DNA from: a virus
DNA length: 46,619 bases
Direction: 5' to 3' (one strand)
IMG/VR virus record: IMGVR_UViG_3300028298_000010
Location: 1-46,619 of that record
Positions 7,493-15,046 of this stretch are shown here, one piece after another. Both the position numbers and the translations under genes were made by a program. Position 1 is the first letter of the stretch, and each line of letters opens with the position of its first letter. The notes under the pieces were generated by a model. It did no database searches. It had not been told where the DNA came from and saw only the letters and a list, made by a program, of their open reading frames with translations.

Positions 7493-7759
7493 TTATTTTT
7501 CTTTTAATTGTACATAAATATCTGAGTGCTCGCTTCTGATTAACAAGTAAGAAGGGTTAATCTCATCTTTGGGCCTGATAGAAGTTTGAAAATATACTGA
7601 TAAATAATCAAGCGTAAATTCATCAACTTCCTCAATCCAAACATCAATTCTTTTTTTAGCTCCAAAGGATGCCATTTGTAAGGCTAATCTTTGAATATTT
7701 AAAACACTATTAGTAATATTAATATGTGGTTTATTTGCGATTGAATCTGTTATGCTCAT
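7493..7759 (-). CDS. Hypothetical protein
   Basis: An 88-residue protein with no recognised domain. It contains a WIEEVDEFTLDYLSVY stretch. It is tightly packed in the replication operon: one base separates it from the annealing protein gene, and its start overlaps the upstream stop as TAATG. A role in recombination is possible by context only. Confidence 0.7.
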   Translation of the reverse strand: MSITDSIANKPHINITNSVLNIQRLALQMASFGAKKRIDVWIEEVDEFTLDYLSVYFQTSIRPKDEINPSYLLIRSEHSDIYVQLKEK

Positions 7760-7980
7760 TATCTTTTATTTAAGAATTGAATTAACTCGTTAAAGGACAT
7801 TTTTTTGTTTTGAAGGGCATTGTCAAGCTCGAAGCGTTCCTCAATCATAATACCTAAATGGCGCTTGCGGTCAATAGGTTTCTCATCAAGCTTCTTTTTC
7901 AAAGCCAATTGTGTTTTAATCTTCTCGTTAACTTCGAAGTCAACTTCTGCATTTACTGGGGTTGTGATTTCTTTTGCCAT
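7759..7980 (-). CDS. Hypothetical protein
   Basis: A 73-residue, highly charged, mostly helical protein (repeated Lys/Glu, DEKPIDRKRHLGI). No domain recognised. It lies in the recombination operon with TAATG coupling to the next gene. Confidence 0.65.
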   Translation of the reverse strand: MAKEITTPVNAEVDFEVNEKIKTQLALKKKLDEKPIDRKRHLGIMIEERFELDNALQNKKMSFNELIQFLNKR

Positions 7981-7985
7981 TTTTT

Positions 7986-8228
7986 TTATGTTGTTTTGAT
8001 TTTTAATATTTGATTTAAAGCCTTGTTATGCGTGATTGTGGGCTGCCATTTAAAGGCTTGATGAAACTTACCAATCGTTAATTCATTCGCACAGAAACGG
8101 CAAACAAACTTACTTATAACGGTAATGTCTATTAAATCAAGGCCTAATCCGCTACGTTTGCAGAACATACAAGCGCCTATCTTATATTTTCCAAAGTTGG
8201 GCTCTCTACCACTCATTTTCCCAATCAT
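7986..8228 (-). CDS. Small zinc-ribbon-like protein
   Basis: An 80-residue protein with two CxxC pairs, C20/C23 (CMFCKRSG) and C43/C46 (CRFCANE), spaced as in a four-cysteine zinc ribbon. It probably binds zinc; a nucleic-acid or protein partner is not identifiable. It overlaps the following small CxxC protein gene by 23 nt. Confidence 0.72.
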   Translation of the reverse strand: MIGKMSGREPNFGKYKIGACMFCKRSGLGLDLIDITVISKFVCRFCANELTIGKFHQAFKWQPTITHNKALNQILKIKTT

Positions 8229-8397
8229 CTACTTCGATTATACCTTCTCCTCCACATTCTTCACAATTTTCGTATTCGGGAGTCTGCTCTCCTTCATCGT
8301 CATCCCAAACAATTACTTTTCCTGTTCCTTTGCAGGATAAGCAGTCTTTTGTTGGCTTATCGTCATCGGGTGTTATTTGTTGGTCTGGTGTCCACAT
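8206..8397 (-). CDS. DnaJ-type zinc-finger mini-protein
   Basis: A 63-residue acidic protein with two C-x-x-C-x-G-x-G motifs, CLSCKGTG (C19, C22) and CEECGGEG (C45, C48), as in the DnaJ cysteine-rich domain. It lacks a J-domain. Such stand-alone fingers are common in phages; function unknown. It overlaps genes on both sides. Confidence 0.72.
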   Translation of the reverse strand: MWTPDQQITPDDDKPTKDCLSCKGTGKVIVWDDDEGEQTPEYENCEECGGEGIIEVDDWENEW

Positions 8398-8542
8398 CGT
8401 TTTTAAGTTTTAATTGTCCGAAATAAGACTTGTCAAAAGCCTCTTTAATTTTTGTTTGTCTGCTATTTACTTTTATGTACCATTCGATATTTTCTAAAGT
8501 CTTAGCCCTTCCGTTTTTAGCACTCGCTTTTTTAGTTGCCAT
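8363..8542 (-). CDS. Small basic hypothetical protein
   Basis: A 59-residue lysine-rich protein starting MATKKASAKNGR at ATG 8542, TAATG-coupled to the upstream gene and overlapping the zinc-finger gene by 35 nt at its 3' end. The start of the protein is basic and could bind nucleic acid, but no domain is recognised. Confidence 0.5.
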   Translation of the reverse strand: MATKKASAKNGRAKTLENIEWYIKVNSRQTKIKEAFDKSYFGQLKLKNDVDTRPTNNTR

Positions 8543-8814
8543 TATATTTTAAATGCCTCCTGCATCCACTCCTTTGTCTCCTGGTGCTCTAACTTTATCC
8601 TAAAGTAACCATGCAGGGAGTTTATCACTTCCCCTTTAAAAAGGGAGTTAAAATCACTTATTTTTATGGCAGTTGTTACCGAATTGCTTCTGGCAATACC
8701 TTTGACTGAAATGGAACCACTATTTTTATATTGATTCACTTCTACTTTAATAATACTGCAAACCTTCCAATTATCTTTGGCCTCGTTTGGCGTTTGGATT
8801 GATATAAAATTCAT
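8542..8814 (-). CDS. Hypothetical protein
   Basis: A 90-residue protein with alternating polar and hydrophobic residues suggesting beta structure (IKVEVNQYKNSGSISVKGIA). No family recognised. It is in the replication/recombination operon and TAATG-coupled. Confidence 0.65.
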   Translation of the reverse strand: MNFISIQTPNEAKDNWKVCSIIKVEVNQYKNSGSISVKGIARSNSVTTAIKISDFNSLFKGEVINSLHGYFRIKLEHQETKEWMQEAFKI

Positions 8815-8816
8815 AA

Positions 8817-8996
8817 TTATAGTTTTGAAAAATCGATTACAAATACTTTTCCTTTCAATATTTTATATACTAAAAGTGTCTTGTTAAAGGCATCAACTGA
8901 GTATTGTTTTTTCTTGAAGAACAATAAAAACTTTTCTTTTCGAGTGATATGGGTTGCCTTTCTGAAAGCCTCCTCGTTAATATATATCTGCTCCAT
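8817..8996 (-). CDS. Small hypothetical protein
   Basis: A 59-residue basic protein starting MEQIYINEEAF at ATG 8996. TAATG overlap with the preceding gene and no gap to the next support reality. The C-terminal half is hydrophobic-basic (LLVYKILKGKVFVIDF). No domain recognised. Confidence 0.55.
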   Translation of the reverse strand: MEQIYINEEAFRKATHITRKEKFLLFFKKKQYSVDAFNKTLLVYKILKGKVFVIDFSKL

Positions 8997-9265
8997 TAGC
9001 TTATTTGTTTTAGTAAATCCTTTTTTAAATCAAAAATTCCATTCGTTAAGGAGTCGGTTAAAAGTTGCAAGGTTTCCTTATTATGCTCGCTTAATCCGCT
9101 TTCCACTTCCTTTATAAAGTTGTCCGAGGCTCGAACAGTTGTATTAAACCAATGCTTTTTATCCTTGTGAAGCTCTCCTATCAAATAGGTTGAGGTGTCG
9201 CTAAATAGCTTTAAAATAGCCAAATTTATTAATACGTTTGCTTGGTGTTCTTTACTTTGTGTCAT
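8996..9265 (-). CDS. Hypothetical helical protein
   Basis: An 89-residue protein predicted mainly helical (SGLSEHNKETLQLLTDSL). No domain recognised. It belongs to the run of small overlapping genes 7493-9781. Confidence 0.65.
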   Translation of the reverse strand: MTQSKEHQANVLINLAILKLFSDTSTYLIGELHKDKKHWFNTTVRASDNFIKEVESGLSEHNKETLQLLTDSLTNGIFDLKKDLLKQIS

Positions 9266-9428
9266 TATCTAAAATTATGGTGTTTGCTTTAATTGACGAT
9301 TTTAAAAACTCAAAACAAGGTTTAACCTTTACGGCCAAATCCAAGTCTTGCTTTATTGCTAAAAGCGAAACCCTTAACCGTTTATTTTCAGTTAAGAGTT
9401 CGTTCCGTTTCTTATATATGGTTGCCAT
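9252..9428 (-). CDS. Small hypothetical protein
   Basis: A 58-residue protein starting MATIYKKRNELL at ATG 9428 and ending inside the start region of the next gene. It is charged at the N-terminus with a central helical heptad pattern (LLTENKRLRVSLLAIKQDL), possibly a short coiled coil. No domain recognised. Confidence 0.5.
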   Translation of the reverse strand: MATIYKKRNELLTENKRLRVSLLAIKQDLDLAVKVKPCFEFLKSSIKANTIILDNDTK

Positions 9429-9781
9429 TACTCAATAAGTGAAATTTGATAACTTCTATTATTTATTGAATGTTCGCAATCTCTCCAAGACATTAAATAT
9501 CTTGCAGCCTCATCAGCGTATTGGTCTGTTTCTGCATCATCATCATTTAAAAACCACCAATCATAGTCTGCATCTACTATTCTTTTAAGGCCTTTTTCTG
9601 GAACCTTATCAACTTTTTCAAATGAATGGAAAGTAAAAGTGTGAAAAGGAGCAATTGCTTTTTCCTTTTCTAACCACTTCACTTCTCCATAAAAAGTAAA
9701 TTTTTTACCGTTTGAAATTTTAACGATATCGCCTTGTTTTAATTCAACACCGTTTCTGTCGTGTAATGTAAGTTTGAACAT
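9428..9781 (-). CDS. Hypothetical protein with YopX-like opening
   Basis: A 117-residue protein. The opening LHDRNGVELKQGDIVKI resembles the first beta hairpin of YopX-type small phage proteins, but the rest (rich in Asp, Phe and Trp) is not clearly that family. No catalytic features seen. Confidence 0.65.
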   Translation of the reverse strand: MFKLTLHDRNGVELKQGDIVKISNGKKFTFYGEVKWLEKEKAIAPFHTFTFHSFEKVDKVPEKGLKRIVDADYDWWFLNDDDAETDQYADEAARYLMSWRDCEHSINNRSYQISLIE

Positions 9782-9784
9782 ATT

Positions 9785-10666
9785 TTAAAAATTAATTTTG
9801 AATAATAGTTGCATTGAATAAAGAGCATTGTTTGTTATTTGGCGCTGCCAACATTTATTATATGCGGACCATCTTAAACCGTGAGATTTATAAGAGGAAA
9901 TAATATCTCTGCTTGGTATTTCATCGTTAAAAATTTGTATTCTGTCGGCCTTGTAATTAAGTTCAAGTCTGCCTCCAGGAATATCAAATTGTTTATTTTC
10001 TTTACTAGCAAAATATTCTTTATTTTCTAATTCCTTGACTCTTGCTTCTGTATTCTTTATTTTAGCGAGGTTATTTGTAAGTTCAAACTGTTGAAAAGGC
10101 TTTGCATAGTAACTTGCTTTAGGAAACCACTTAATAACGTAGTCTTTCTCATCCTCCGTTAAATTTGCCTGAAGTATTGAATTTGGATTTTTAAAATAAG
10201 CAGCGTGAGCTTTATTTATTCGCTTCATATACTCTTGTCGAAGAAGTAAGAATGAAAGTTTATTTTTAGCAATTTCAAGTTCTCCTCCTGCATCTTCAAT
10301 CGCTTTCTTTTTTGCTTGGCGCTTAAATGATAAAAATATTTTATCTCTCCAATCCCTAAAATCTTTGTATCTGTTCTCCTCGTTTCTGTTTGCTTTTTCT
10401 GCTCTCCTTACTGGAAAGTTTGCAGGGCCAGTAATCATTGATGAAATACAGTTACTTTTTGAGCGTAACCAATGTGAAATAAGTTGTGTGTATTTTTGTT
10501 TGTATTTCTCAGCGTAATGTGGAGCTACTTTTTCAATTTCAATCAAATCTTCATCAAGTTCCGCAGAATAATCGTTTACTATGCTTTCAGCTCGTTTTTC
10601 AGGGCTAAAAGAAACGTTGCTGTGGGCTCTGTAAGCCTGTTCTCTTAAATGCTCAAGGGTTTTCAT
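9785..10666 (-). CDS. Conserved phage protein, DUF3560-like C-terminus
   Basis: A 293-residue protein. I place the start at MKTLEHLREQ (10666) because an upstream ATG at 10696 would overlap the gene 10677-10853. The N-terminal half is helical and basic (about 1-230, coiled-coil prone). The C-terminal 55 residues carry GGRLELNYKADRIQI, GLRWSAYNKCWQRQIT, a motif shared with DUF3560-type and related mobile-element proteins. Function unknown. Confidence 0.72.
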   Translation of the reverse strand: MKTLEHLREQAYRAHSNVSFSPEKRAESIVNDYSAELDEDLIEIEKVAPHYAEKYKQKYTQLISHWLRSKSNCISSMITGPANFPVRRAEKANRNEENRYKDFRDWRDKIFLSFKRQAKKKAIEDAGGELEIAKNKLSFLLLRQEYMKRINKAHAAYFKNPNSILQANLTEDEKDYVIKWFPKASYYAKPFQQFELTNNLAKIKNTEARVKELENKEYFASKENKQFDIPGGRLELNYKADRIQIFNDEIPSRDIISSYKSHGLRWSAYNKCWQRQITNNALYSMQLLFKINF

Positions 10667-10676
10667 AAGTGTTTTA

Positions 10677-10853
10677 TTATAGGTTATCAAATTCAATGTC
10701 TGTCCATCCCATGCTATTAACCATATATTTATGGTTTATCAAGTCAAAGACTATCATTCCGGTTTCCGAATTAAAGTTGTTTTCAATATCGAACCATTTA
10801 GTGTAAAATGATTTTCGAAGGCCATTTTCTGTATATGTTACTAAATACTGCAT
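10677..10853 (-). CDS. Small hypothetical protein, first gene of the early operon
   Basis: A 58-residue protein starting MQYLVTYTENGLRKSF at ATG 10853, with an even spread of hydrophobic and polar residues. It is the first coding frame after the long leader that begins near 11327 and lies about 20 nt below the hairpin 10874-10918. No domain recognised. Confidence 0.6.
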   Translation of the reverse strand: MQYLVTYTENGLRKSFYTKWFDIENNFNSETGMIVFDLINHKYMVNSMGWTDIEFDNL

Positions 10854-11327
10854 AAGGGTTGTTTTAAATTAAGTTGGGGCAGCGCAATCAAATGCTACAG
10901 TCAAGCTGTCTGCCCCAAGGTAGTTGTCAATTGTTTATTTTTGCTAATAGCCTCGGTTCTTTTGCAACGGGTTAAAATCTGAAAACTTCACCGAAAGGAA
11001 GCCCGTTATATACGCTACGTTTGTTAAACCCGCATATTTTTTTTGATTATCTAGCCGTATAATCCGCCACTCGTTTACAGTCCTGATCCTGTTTCTGTAG
11101 TTGTTAGGTTACTTCCAAAGTCTGGTCCTTTTAAATGCCCTTCTCTTGTCTTGTTGATTCGTCTTTACCTTCGCCAAACGGGTGACAACCAAAATTGTCC
11201 CTATCAAACTGGCAATACCTCGCTTCGTATTCATAACCTGATGCTAATCCAATATGTCAAGGAACTTTTATGATTTTTTTCTTTGTGGGAAATCTATCAA
11301 GGTTTAATGTAGAACGGTTGTCGAGGT
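10854..11327 (-). promoter_or_regulatory. Long structured leader of the replication operon
   Basis: About 470 nt between the promoter at 11328-11360 and the ATG at 10853 with no convincing gene. It holds a 9 bp stem TTGGGGCAG/CTGCCCCAA (10874-10918) directly upstream of the ATG, and a compound hairpin in which AACGGG pairs with CCCGTT around an inner CTTC/GAAG stem (about 10966-11017). Two short protein-like reading fragments occur near 11110-11260 in different frames. Leader regulation or a separate RNA are both possible. Confidence 0.45.
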
Positions 11328-11360
11328 CAAAGATAATTTAAATTATTTAAAACACCAAAA
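11328..11360 (-). promoter_or_regulatory. Bacteroidota-type promoter for the early operon
   Basis: On the minus strand: -33 TTTTG (11360-11356), 20 nt, -7 TATCTTTG (11335-11328), matching TTTG-N~20-TAnnTTTG. Transcription would start near 11320 and run into the replication operon. Confidence 0.7.
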
Positions 11361-11416
11361 TTATTTTCATAATTTATGTAATTTATTTTAAATAATGACA
11401 CATTTGCCAATGTTTA

Positions 11417-11821
11417 CTAGCATTTTGAGGATAAAAATAATTCGAAATTTTTTATAAATTTTTGGTATTCAGCCTCATTTCTTGGCTCAATTTCTATTTT
11501 AGCAGTAATTTTAGGGGTTCTTTTTGTGTATTTTCTTACTGGCTTAACACCGTTTTTTATTAAAGCTTTTTTTAATTTATTAGATTTTGCTTGGGTTGTT
11601 GTTCCTTTATATTTATTTACTAAAGGATATCCACTTTTGAAATATGAATTAATATAGTGGCTTTCTAAATCAACGGATTCAGCATAATCACAAGAGTCTA
11701 TCTCATTTATTGATATATCTATTCCATATTTTTTCTTATGTGTAGCTAATCTATTCTTTAAATTAGAGGTTCTCCCAACATAAAAAGGGGTGTTGTTTTT
11801 TAATAAAATATAAATATACAT
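11417..11821 (-). CDS. GIY-YIG family endonuclease
   Basis: A 134-residue protein. The N-terminal domain has YIYIL (2-6) as the GIY strand, FYVGRTSNLKNRLATHK (13-29) with YVG and the conserved Arg residues, and HYINSYF further on. The basic C-terminal tail (RKYTKRTPK) would bind DNA. It is most likely a free-standing homing-type endonuclease: it sits alone between a terminator on its 5' side and the promoter region of the early operon. It starts right after a strong terminator hairpin, so expression depends on leakage or an unseen promoter. Confidence 0.82.
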   Translation of the reverse strand: MYIYILLKNNTPFYVGRTSNLKNRLATHKKKYGIDISINEIDSCDYAESVDLESHYINSYFKSGYPLVNKYKGTTTQAKSNKLKKALIKNGVKPVRKYTKRTPKITAKIEIEPRNEAEYQKFIKNFELFLSSKC

Positions 11822-11827
11822 ATCAAT

Positions 11828-11874
11828 AAAAAACCCTTACAAAATCAATGATTGCAGCATTGACTTGTAAGGGT
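11828..11874 (-). terminator. Rho-independent terminator of the tail/glycosyltransferase operon
   Basis: Stem ACCCTTACAA with TTGTAAGGGT plus an inner TCAATG/CATTGA stem (11833-11850 with 11858-11874), followed on the minus strand by a run of T (11833-11828). It closes the operon ending with the gene at 11943. Confidence 0.85.
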
Positions 11875-11942
11875 ATCAAAGGTTTAACCTTTAATTTCTT
11901 AAATTTGTAGCTGCAATTCTACAGCGTTAAATATAATAAAAT

Positions 11943-12359
11943 TTAATCAATTTTCATTATTTTTCTAAGGATAAACGAAGCCGAAAGTAAATATATAGGC
12001 ATATACCAAAACGAAACGCCTAATAAAAGGTAAATTAAAGGAAATGTAGCAAAGCCGATCCATATATTTAAACAAATAGAACAACCGCCTAAAACTTTGA
12101 ATAAAGGGCTTTCTCCTGCCTCGTCTATAAATAACCCCTCTTGTTCTTTTTTATCGCTCTGCTTTAAAATATATGCGTATTTCAAAGGGTTTTTACGCTT
12201 TACAATACTCTTGGCCACAAATGGAAGCCAAAAACCGAAAACGTTACCCCTCCAGAAACAAAAGTCAAGGAAGTAAGAAAATAAAGCAAGGAATAAACCT
12301 AAAATACTAACTACCGTAATAAGGGGTAGTATTGTCATCACAAGGGTCAGAGCATCCAT
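11943..12359 (-). CDS. Membrane protein with CxxC motif
   Basis: A 138-residue protein with an N-terminal hydrophobic stretch (about 5-34) and a C-terminal one (about 97-130). The motif GGCSICLNIW with C93/C96 precedes the second segment, as in small phage membrane proteins of the DUF1360 type. It overlaps the upstream gene by 53 nt; later starts at Met8 or so would reduce this. Function unknown, possibly envelope-associated. Confidence 0.7.
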   Translation of the reverse strand: MDALTLVMTILPLITVVSILGLFLALFSYFLDFCFWRGNVFGFWLPFVAKSIVKRKNPLKYAYILKQSDKKEQEGLFIDEAGESPLFKVLGGCSICLNIWIGFATFPLIYLLLGVSFWYMPIYLLSASFILRKIMKID

Positions 12360-12648
12360 CTAGTTGAGAATTTATAATTGTTTGTAATCTGAAATTTTCG
12401 CAATCGTCCACTTTTAAATTTGTTCCGTCCGGTTGGCCCACTTTAAAGTTATAAACCATTGATTCGTTTAACTGTCCGATTTCAATGGTAATCTCCTCTC
12501 CAATTGCCAGGCTTTTAGTAAGAGTAAAAGTGCCTCCCGTAGCTGAGTTCATAAATAAATAATGCTCTCCAACTTGGGCAGCTAATACTCCTGTTTCTAT
12601 TTTTAGGTTATGTGAGAAGCGCCCTAAATCATTAATACAACAATCCAT
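12307..12648 (-). CDS. Hypothetical protein, probable virion-associated
   Basis: A 113-residue protein rich in beta-forming segments (GGTFTLTKSLAIGEEITIEI) with cysteines at both ends (CC near residue 3, CSDPC near 99). No family recognised. Context between the glycosyltransferases and the end of the structural operon suggests a virion or tail-decoration role (inference). Confidence 0.62.
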   Translation of the reverse strand: MDCCINDLGRFSHNLKIETGVLAAQVGEHYLFMNSATGGTFTLTKSLAIGEEITIEIGQLNESMVYNFKVGQPDGTNLKVDDCENFRLQTIINSQLDGCSDPCDDNTTPYYGS

Positions 12649-12649
12649 T

Positions 12650-13558
12650 TTATATATTTAAAAGTGTTTTTAATCTGTTTCCTGTTGCTTGATAAGAATG
12701 TTTTTTTACAATCCATTCTCTACTTTGCTCCTGTAAATTTACAACATCTTTTTCATTTAAAGATAAAACCCACTTCATTTTATTAATAAAGTCATCTTCT
12801 GTATTTGCGATAATAAGAGCACAATCGCCATAAGCATCGGAGTAAGCCTTTTGGCCTATATTATTTGTGAAAACTATTTTACCAAGAGCAGCTGCTTCAA
12901 AAGCAGTAACTCCAAAACAACCGTAATTTTTACCTCGTTGAGTTGGAGCAAATAGTTCCACATAAATATCGCATCCTTGCATCCTTTCTATTTGTGCCTT
13001 GTGGTTAACTCTATCTGTATTTATAATAAAGTTAGCTGTTTCAATCTTCTGTAACATTTTAACTATTTGAGCAGTTCCCTTTACAGTTTGATCGCTTGGG
13101 AAGTGAGCGATTAAATATGGATTTACCGTTTCCCAATTACCGGGCTTAAACTTTTCTGCATTTACTGCAGTAGCAATATAAGTTTCATTTTTCATTCCCA
13201 GTCCAATAAACTCGCATTGGTCAGTAAAGCATCTTTCTACTTTATCATTAAAAATAGTATTACAGTTTTCAGAAGCTTGACGGTAACCCGTCCCAGTATG
13301 ATAAACAATTATTCTTTTACCTAAATTATAAGCAAAATCCAACCAAGTGTGATCCGAGTGAAAAAGTTGAATAATATCGGATTTTATTATGCTTGATTTT
13401 ATTCTTTCAGTTGTTGCAACTAAAGATTCGGAACCGTACGAAAATGGGTGTGCAATCCTTTTTAAATCTAAGCAGTCAATGCCAATACTTCTTAAAGCAT
13501 TGGCGTTTTCATGTGCAAAGTTTGCATAATCATCGTAACTAAGGTTTAATACTTTCAT
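12650..13558 (-). CDS. Glycosyltransferase, GT-B fold (GT4-like)
   Basis: A 302-residue protein. The C-terminal half has the nucleotide-sugar-binding pattern GCFGVTAFEAAALGKIVFT followed by a conserved acidic segment, typical of GT4-like retaining glycosyltransferases. The N-terminal domain is short. It overlaps the GT2 gene 13555-14256 by 4 nt, so the two are co-translated. Likely sugar transfer to virion proteins or to host surface glycans; the acceptor is unknown. Confidence 0.82.
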   Translation of the reverse strand: MKVLNLSYDDYANFAHENANALRSIGIDCLDLKRIAHPFSYGSESLVATTERIKSSIIKSDIIQLFHSDHTWLDFAYNLGKRIIVYHTGTGYRQASENCNTIFNDKVERCFTDQCEFIGLGMKNETYIATAVNAEKFKPGNWETVNPYLIAHFPSDQTVKGTAQIVKMLQKIETANFIINTDRVNHKAQIERMQGCDIYVELFAPTQRGKNYGCFGVTAFEAAALGKIVFTNNIGQKAYSDAYGDCALIIANTEDDFINKMKWVLSLNEKDVVNLQEQSREWIVKKHSYQATGNRLKTLLNI

Positions 13559-14256
13559 AAAAATAGTCCTCCATAAATAGTTTTTAACTTAGCTCTCATT
13601 AATTTGTTCTCTGGGTCAAGCTTGCCCTCCCTTCTTGCCCTGTTTGTTTCCTGTGCCGGATGGATTGTATAATCCATTACAGATTCTTCAATACAAGTCA
13701 TGGTGCACTCCATCGCACAACGTATTTTGAACATATAATCAACCTGAAAATACAAGTCCTCATCAAACATAAATTTCTTTTTAAGTTCGTTCTTCCACAT
13801 CATTGTAGTAAAATTTATGTATTCGTTTTGCAATATTCTGGCAGGATTTGATTGTTGTCCTTTATAAAAGCCTAAATCTTTAAAATCTATATTTCGATTA
13901 TTCCAACCCCCGTAACACACCTCCAGAAACTTATCTTGCTTAAACTTCTCAACTCTTAATGAAATACTGTTTTTTGTTAGCATATCATCATCGTGGACCT
14001 GGCAAATTAACTCTCCCGAACATTCGTTCCAAAGTTTATTTAAAGCCCCTAAAATCGAGTTCTGTTCGTTTCTAATAATTTTAATATTAGGATGCATTTC
14101 AGATATTTGTTTTAGGAACTCTGTCGAGCCATCGGTGCAACCATTGTCTAAAACAATTAATTCTGAATTTTTATAATCCTGATTGATGAAGGATTGAACG
14201 GCTCTTTTTAACAGATTTATTCTGTTATGACTTAGTGTAATTACTGATACTTTCAT
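13555..14256 (-). CDS. Glycosyltransferase family 2
   Basis: A 233-residue GT-A enzyme. The start at MKVSVITLSHNR (14256) is chosen over an upstream ATG since GT2 domains begin with this strand. LDNGCTDGS (36-44) binds nucleotide and HDDDM (88-92) is the DxD-type metal site. It overlaps genes on both sides by 4 nt, forming a glycosylation cluster with 12650-13558 and 14365-15009. Confidence 0.87.
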   Translation of the reverse strand: MKVSVITLSHNRINLLKRAVQSFINQDYKNSELIVLDNGCTDGSTEFLKQISEMHPNIKIIRNEQNSILGALNKLWNECSGELICQVHDDDMLTKNSISLRVEKFKQDKFLEVCYGGWNNRNIDFKDLGFYKGQQSNPARILQNEYINFTTMMWKNELKKKFMFDEDLYFQVDYMFKIRCAMECTMTCIEESVMDYTIHPAQETNRARREGKLDPENKLMRAKLKTIYGGLFL

Positions 14257-14390
14257 GTGCAAATAAACAAATAAATTAATATAAACCAAAAAATAACACT
14301 AAGGACGGTTATTAATGACCATGCAATAATCACATCCCAATTTAATCGTTTTTTGAACTTCCGTTTAAATGCCTGCTTTTCTCCATGCAT
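14253..14390 (-). CDS. Small membrane protein between two GT2 genes
   Basis: A 45-residue protein: basic N-terminus (EKQAFKRKFKKRLNW) and one membrane segment (about 19-43). ATGA overlap with the GT2 gene supports translation. It may tether the glycosylation machinery to the membrane (inference), or be an unrelated small envelope protein. Confidence 0.55.
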   Translation of the reverse strand: MHGEKQAFKRKFKKRLNWDVIIAWSLITVLSVIFWFILIYLFICT

Positions 14391-15009
14391 AACAAATACT
14401 ATTTAAGGTTCTTATTTTTTTGCCTGCTATGGCCATTCGCTTCCATAAATCAACGTCCTGATATCTTCCTGGTAAAGTATATCCTCCAACCTCATTAACG
14501 GCAGATAGCTTATAAATTACCGTTCCATGATTGGTTAACCATCCGTAAGAACTATCTTCAAGTGTCCGTTCATATTTATGTGAAGTGGTGTATATTGGTT
14601 TTCTGTCCCTATCGCTTTCTTTGAAGGAGTAAAGTTGAGTTCCTAAAACGTCAATGGAAGGATTTTTTAAAAGGTGCTCAACTTGTAATTTAAAACGATT
14701 AGACGTTGATATATCTGAACTACCCATAATAGCAGCCCACTCGGTTCCTGCTAATTCGTGGCCCTTGTTTAAAGCAGAAGAAGTCCCTCCGTTTTCTTTT
14801 TTATAATGAACCCGAAAGCCATCTTGCAACTCTAATTCTTTTAATGCTTTTAAAGTATCTTCATTTGTGGAACCATCATCAATCAATAAAACATCGTACT
14901 CTTGATTAATGGATTGTTTGCTTTTATGAACGCTAAAGGCTGCCTCGATTAACTCAGCAGCCTTTGTGTTAAATACAGGTATTAAAACAGTAAAATCAAT
15001 TTTTTTCAT
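14365..15009 (-). CDS. Glycosyltransferase family 2
   Basis: A 214-residue GT-A protein. TVLIPVFNT (7-15) and LLIDDGST (41-48) form the nucleotide site; SSDIS (97-101) replaces the usual DxD with SSD, a relaxed metal motif. RYQDVDLWKRMA near the C-terminus matches the GT2 catalytic ED motif region. Probably active but of uncertain donor. A -7 box TACATTTG lies 4 nt before the ATG. Confidence 0.85.
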   Translation of the reverse strand: MKKIDFTVLIPVFNTKAAELIEAAFSVHKSKQSINQEYDVLLIDDGSTNEDTLKALKELELQDGFRVHYKKENGGTSSALNKGHELAGTEWAAIMGSSDISTSNRFKLQVEHLLKNPSIDVLGTQLYSFKESDRDRKPIYTTSHKYERTLEDSSYGWLTNHGTVIYKLSAVNEVGGYTLPGRYQDVDLWKRMAIAGKKIRTLNSICYAWRKAGI

Positions 15010-15013
15010 GTAT

Positions 15014-15021
15014 CAAATGTA
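15014..15021 (-). promoter_or_regulatory. -7 promoter box upstream of the glycosyltransferase cluster
   Basis: TACATTTG on the minus strand, matching TAnnTTTG, 4 nt before the ATG at 15009. No -33 TTTG at ideal spacing. If used, the mRNA would be nearly leaderless. Confidence 0.4.
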
Positions 15022-15046
15022 ATAAATTACATCAAGATTTGAAAAT

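Noticed and set aside
11100-11270. Small gene within the leader (frames with GYEYEARYCQFD-like or MNTKRGIASL-like readings)
   Set aside because: The readings lie in different frames, one lacks a start codon, and neither is linked to a convincing gene context; kept only as a note in the leader.
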